From Pedobacter sp. D749 (GTDB taxonomy: Bacteria > Bacteroidota > Bacteroidia > Sphingobacteriales > Sphingobacteriaceae): 64,000 nt of DNA. Made by a program: the position numbers and the translations under genes. Shown here piece after piece: positions 60,560 through 64,000 of the stretch (position 1 is the stretch's first letter; every line of letters begins with the position of its first letter). The DNA is taken from NCBI RefSeq assembly GCF_019317285.1, contig NZ_CP079218.1, forward strand, positions 4,092,001-4,156,000. Reading direction: 5' to 3'. The notes under the pieces were generated by a model that made no database searches, was not told the origin of the DNA, and saw only the letters and a program-made list of their open reading frames with translations.

Positions 60560-61006
60560 TTATTGTGTATTAGACAGCTGTATGGTAAAATCTAATACTG
60601 AATTGCCTGGAATAGAACCTACGGCTCCGCTTCCATAACCTAAACCTGGTGGAACAATTAACCTGATTTCACCACCTTTTTGGATTTTAGGAATACCTAT
60701 TCTCCAGCCTTGTATTAATTCTGCCAGATTAAAGGTCTGCTCTTTGCCACCGCCATTATCAAACACAGTTCCGTCTAATAACCTGCCTTCGTATTTAATG
60801 GTGATTTTAGTATTGCTGGGATAAGTAAAAGAACCCGAACCAGGTTTAATGATCTGATAATATAAGCCAGAGTTATCTCTAACGGCATTGATATTATTTT
60901 GTTTAATAAAATCAGTAATCTGTTTTTCAGGATCCTCATCTTTTTTACAAGATGAAACTGCAACTACACATAAAAAGAGTATGGTGAGGAATCTAAATTT
61001 AATCAT
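60560..61006 (-). CDS. FKBP-type peptidyl-prolyl isomerase lipoprotein (first copy)
   Basis: 148 aa. Lipobox VSSC (Cys20). FKBP domain ~50-145: IKYEGRLLDGTVFDNGGG, IQGWRIGIPKIQKGGEIRL, GYGSGAVGSIPGNSVLDF; the active-site Y, F-D and W/I residues are all present, so this copy is likely catalytic. First of the three paralogues. The spacer to the middle gene is 135 bp with no strong terminator visible, so co-transcription is possible. The neighbours do not reveal the client protein. Confidence 0.92.
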   Translation of the reverse strand: MIKFRFLTILFLCVVAVSSCKKDEDPEKQITDFIKQNNINAVRDNSGLYYQIIKPGSGSFTYPSNTKITIKYEGRLLDGTVFDNGGGKEQTFNLAELIQGWRIGIPKIQKGGEIRLIVPPGLGYGSGAVGSIPGNSVLDFTIQLSNTQ

Positions 61007-61062
61007 GCGCGAAAATAGGATTTTAATAGCATAAAGCTAAGGACTTATTATTTTTTCAACTT

Positions 61063-61128
61063 CTGTCATGCTGAGGCACGAAGCATCTGTTTCATCGGCT
61101 GCAGATGCTTCGTGCCTCAGCATGACAG
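61063..61128. repeat. Perfect 27-bp-arm hairpin of the GTCATGCTGAGG family
   Basis: The left arm starts ctgtcatgctgaggcacg (61063-61089) and its exact complement is at 61102-61128, loop 12 nt. It lies between two minus-strand genes. Perfect arms suggest it is recent or under selection. Confidence 0.9.
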
Positions 61129-61293
61129 CATTATGGATTCTGCAAGAAAAAGGATAACCTTTCAGTCAGAGCTAATTGTTCAGCCTTTGTGGTACTATTA
61201 ACCCGAATCTCCAAAGCCAAACACAAAAAAAAGGTTTAGCGCTTGAGTAATGGACCCAAACCCCAAACCTTAAACCCTACACCTAAACCTACC

Positions 61294-63087
61294 TTAAAAA
61301 ATATATTTATTTGCTTCAATAAGCTGTTGTGCAACTCTTTGACGGGCATCTTTAACATTAAACGGCTCTACTTTTGTAAATCGACGCAAGCCAACCAACA
61401 TCATCCGTTGCTCATCACCTTCGGCAAAAGCCCAAAGTGCTTCTTTACCTGCTTTGGCAACACCGTCAACCGCTTCTACTAAATAAATTCTTAATAGATC
61501 CAATTGGCCTGCAACTGCTTCCTCTCCACGTGTGCTTGCCAATTTTTCTGTTCTCAAGAGTGCAGATTCTAGCACATAAACATAACTCGCCATGTCGGCA
61601 ATGTTCATTAAAATTTCCTGCTCTTTGCTTAAGGTCATCATTAACTTTTGAACCGCAGCACCAGCCACCATTAAGGTTGCTTTTTTCAAATTCGAGAGTA
61701 CTTTTTTCTCTGCAGCAAATAAGGTGGTATCTTCTTCACCAAAATCAGGGATGCTCATCAATTCAGCGGCAACTGCGGTAGCTGGCGTCATTAAATCCAA
61801 CTCGCCTTTCATGGCGCGTTTCAGCATCATGTCAACGGTCAACAAACGGTTAATTTCGTTTGTGCCTTCGAAAATCCGGTTGATACGTGCATCGCGGTAA
61901 GCCCTATCCATTGGCGCATCGGCACTAAATCCCATTCCACCGTAAATCTGCACGCCTTCATCTACTGTGTAGTCTAATGCTTCAGAGCCCCATACTTTTA
62001 AAATGGCACACTCTACCGCAAATTGCTCTACAGATTTTAACCTGGCTTTGCCCGATTCCATTCCGCCTGCAACCAGTTGATCGTAGGTATCATCAATATT
62101 TTGTCCGGCACGATAGTTTGCCGAATCAACAGCATAAAGTTTAGCAGCAATTTCTGCAATTTTGAAACGAATGGCACCATATTTAGAAATTGGGCGACCA
62201 AACTGGATCCTTTCATTCGAATAATTAATCGCTGTGTTCAAAGTTGCTTTTGATGCACCAATAGCAGCCGCAGATAATTTGATACGGCCAATGTTTAAAA
62301 TATTTACCGCGATTTTAAATCCATTTTCCCTGTCACTCAACATATTCTCAACAGGTACCATGCAATCATTAAAGAAAACCTGACGGGTTGAAGATCCTTT
62401 GATCCCCATTTTGTGCTCTTCCGGATTCATGGTGATGCCACCGAAATCTTTCTCTACAATAAATGCAGTTAAGTTTTTATCATCATCAATTTTCGCGAAA
62501 ACGATAAAAATATCGGCAAAACCACCATTGGTAATCCACATTTTCTGACCAGTAATGATATAGTGTTTACTATCTTCACTTAATTTGGCCTTGGTTTTAC
62601 CAGAGTTCGCATCCGAACCCGAGTTTGGCTCAGTTAAGCAGTAAGCTGCCTTCCATTCGCCCGAACCTAACTTAGGGATATATTTTGCTTTCTGTTCTTC
62701 GTTACCATAATATAGAATCGGCAAAGTGCCTATGCCTGTATGAGCAGAAAGTGCTACAGCAAAAGAGTGGCCTGCACCTACCACATCTGCAACCAGCATA
62801 GAAGTATTGAAGTTTTTACCAAAACCACCGTACTCTTCCGGTACTGAAACGCCAAGAATACCCAGTTCGCCAGCTTTGGTTAAAAGTGTTGGCATCAATT
62901 CAGGATCTTCCTGTTTGTCAATTTTGTCTAAATTGGGATAAACCTCGGCCGCAAGAAAATCGCGACAGGTTTGTGCAATCATCTGCTGCTCTTCATCAAA
63001 TTCTTCAGGGATAAATACTTCCTGATAAGTGGTATCCTTAATTAAGAATTCACCGCCTTTAATTGTCTTTTTTTCAGTTGTTTCCAT
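61294..63087 (-). CDS. Acyl-CoA dehydrogenase
   Basis: 597 aa from ATG 63087 (METTEKKTIKGGEF). A longer in-frame start at 63150 reads through a dispersed repeat and is rejected. ACAD fold: N-terminal helical domain (GILGVSVPEEYGGFGKNF, ~75-92), the FAD-binding beta domain (YCLTEPNSGSDANSGKTKAK; QKMWITNGGFADIFI), C-terminal helices with QIYGGMGFSADAPMDRAYRDARINRIFEGTNE (in overview) and an extra ~200-residue C-terminal region typical of this larger subgroup. First step of fatty-acid beta-oxidation. Downstream of the thiolase fragment on the same strand. Confidence 0.95.
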   Translation of the reverse strand: METTEKKTIKGGEFLIKDTTYQEVFIPEEFDEEQQMIAQTCRDFLAAEVYPNLDKIDKQEDPELMPTLLTKAGELGILGVSVPEEYGGFGKNFNTSMLVADVVGAGHSFAVALSAHTGIGTLPILYYGNEEQKAKYIPKLGSGEWKAAYCLTEPNSGSDANSGKTKAKLSEDSKHYIITGQKMWITNGGFADIFIVFAKIDDDKNLTAFIVEKDFGGITMNPEEHKMGIKGSSTRQVFFNDCMVPVENMLSDRENGFKIAVNILNIGRIKLSAAAIGASKATLNTAINYSNERIQFGRPISKYGAIRFKIAEIAAKLYAVDSANYRAGQNIDDTYDQLVAGGMESGKARLKSVEQFAVECAILKVWGSEALDYTVDEGVQIYGGMGFSADAPMDRAYRDARINRIFEGTNEINRLLTVDMMLKRAMKGELDLMTPATAVAAELMSIPDFGEEDTTLFAAEKKVLSNLKKATLMVAGAAVQKLMMTLSKEQEILMNIADMASYVYVLESALLRTEKLASTRGEEAVAGQLDLLRIYLVEAVDGVAKAGKEALWAFAEGDEQRMMLVGLRRFTKVEPFNVKDARQRVAQQLIEANKYIF

Positions 63088-63274
63088 TTTAATAGTATCT
63101 AGTAATGAGTATCTGGTATCAAGACAAAGCTTAACACCAGATATCACCAAATTTTAATATTGGGCAGCTATTATCAGGTATCAAAACTGCGTTCAAAACT
63201 TGATATCGCTTTATTATTTTTTTCTATTATTTCCTTTTATTCAATCCGGACATTTTATACTCAAACCTTAATGC

Positions 63275-63628
63275 TTACACTTTGATACTTCTATCCAAAG
63301 CATAAACCATTTTTTGAATCTCAGTAGTTTTCTCAATCAAATCGGCTGATAATTCATCATCTAGTAATTCAAGTCGATTTGAAATAATCAATTGTGTCTC
63401 TAACTCAAAAGCTGAACCTTGGCTTATGTTCAAAAAATATTTGAATTGAGCACCACTTCCTCTACCAGAACCCTCAGCTATATTCGAAGGAATTGATACC
63501 GAACATCTTTTCATTTGCGAAATCAATCCAAATCTTTCTTCATTCGGCAAGAGCGATGTCGCTTTATAAACTTCAACAGCTAAGTCGATTGATTTTTTCC
63601 AAACTTTTAATTCTTTAAAATTGTGCAT
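63275..63628 (-). CDS. Four-helix-bundle (IVS / 23S rRNA intervening sequence) protein
   Basis: 117 aa from ATG 63628 (MHNFKELKVWKKSIDL); an earlier start at 63688 lies in repeat DNA. Four amphipathic helices with the family landmarks LKVWKKSIDLAVEVYK, FGLISQMKRCSVSIPSNIAEG and YFLNISQGSAFELETQL. Related to the avd/IVS bundle proteins and often found alone as a mobile-looking gene. Here it lies between the thiolase and acyl-CoA dehydrogenase genes, flanked by short repeats of the gatatcaagt type. No rRNA sequence is nearby. Confidence 0.9.
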   Translation of the reverse strand: MHNFKELKVWKKSIDLAVEVYKATSLLPNEERFGLISQMKRCSVSIPSNIAEGSGRGSGAQFKYFLNISQGSAFELETQLIISNRLELLDDELSADLIEKTTEIQKMVYALDRSIKV

Positions 63629-63733
63629 ATTTATTAGTATTAGTGACTGAGTAATATGTTGGGATGATTTATTAACTGGTTTATTCACCTTGCTATTAAA
63701 TCTTGATACTACATACTCATATCTCGATACTAT

Positions 63734-64000
63734 CTAAAAAAGTTCAAATATCCCCGCAGCACCTTGCCCTGTTCCTACGCACATGGTTACCATTCCATAT
63801 TTCTTATTTTGTCTTTTTAATTCGTTCATAATCTGCACGGTAAGTTTTGCGCCGGTACAGCCCAGCGGATGGCCGAGTGCAATTGCACCACCGTTTACAT
63901 TAATTACCTCTGGATTTAAATCCAATGTTCTGATTACGGCTAACGATTGTGAGGCAAAAGCTTCATTCAGTTCAATTAAATCGATATCTTCTTTTTTCAA
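63734..64000 (-). CDS. Partial acetyl-CoA C-acyltransferase (thiolase), C-terminal part
   Basis: The 5' end is beyond the window. The 88 visible residues include the thiolase C-domain: NEAFASQS at the start, GGAIALGHPLGCTGA (catalytic His in GHPLG) and the catalytic Cys in MCVGTGQGAAG. Performs the last step of beta-oxidation. Same strand as the acyl-CoA dehydrogenase, with the four-helix-bundle gene in between. Confidence 0.95.
   Translation of the reverse strand: MKKEDIDLIELNEAFASQSLAVIRTLDLNPEVINVNGGAIALGHPLGCTGAKLTVQIMNELKRQNKKYGMVTMCVGTGQGAAGIFELF

Noticed and set aside
1..64000. CRISPR array
   Set aside because: No series of short direct repeats with regular unique spacers; the only tandem arrays are the 391-bp and 7-bp repeats and the tRNA units.

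Overview
The window looks like chromosomal DNA of a Bacteroidota species, most likely Sphingobacteriaceae close to Pedobacter. The evidence is a SusC/SusD pair with a SusR-type regulator, TonB-dependent receptors, TAnnTTTG promoter boxes, genes with weak Shine-Dalgarno signals, many Lys-rich lipoproteins, and intergenic DNA full of short hairpin repeats. This is inferred from content; no 16S gene is present.

Layout. 1-11510: a polysaccharide utilisation locus on the minus strand (SusR-like sensor-regulator, SusC, SusD, GH30, GH5, then a partial haem protein). 11.5-20.5 kb: a repeat-rich, insertion-prone stretch. It holds two IS3-family elements, a GDSL hydrolase whose 3' end was displaced by one of them, a 373-bp non-autonomous element with a 9-bp target duplication, a FUSC membrane protein, and a 391-bp tandem duplication carrying a 52-aa membrane peptide. 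20.5-25.5 kb: an AT-rich accessory islet next to a tRNA-Lys 3' remnant. It contains a two-gene RiPP-type locus not called by length-limited gene finding: a 56-aa double-glycine-like precursor with cysteines spaced every five residues, and a radical SAM/SPASM maturase.

25.5-42.4 kb: mostly household and transport genes (TonB receptor, PadR/PspC, amino-acid permease, TrxR-like flavoprotein, methyltransferase, UbiA-like protein, GIY-YIG, RecO, RND/MMPL exporter). A tRNA-Val(TAC) array here has two intact genes and three scrambled remnants. 42.4-64 kb: core genes: ileS-dksA-like-lspA, the 2-oxoglutarate dehydrogenase pair odhA-odhB, a DASH cryptochrome and a photolyase, a MuiA-like DUF4139 protein with an embedded SusC-like motif, three tandem FKBP lipoproteins, and part of a fatty-acid beta-oxidation operon (acyl-CoA dehydrogenase, thiolase) interrupted by a four-helix-bundle gene.

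How they work together. The PUL genes form one glycan-uptake and degradation unit. The RiPP pair is a self-contained modification module with no visible exporter or protease. PadR-PspC, odhAB and ileS-lspA are probable operons. The main theme outside core genes is repeat and insertion activity: elements have inserted next to, at the ends of, and in frame inside genes (odhB linker, photolyase N-terminus).
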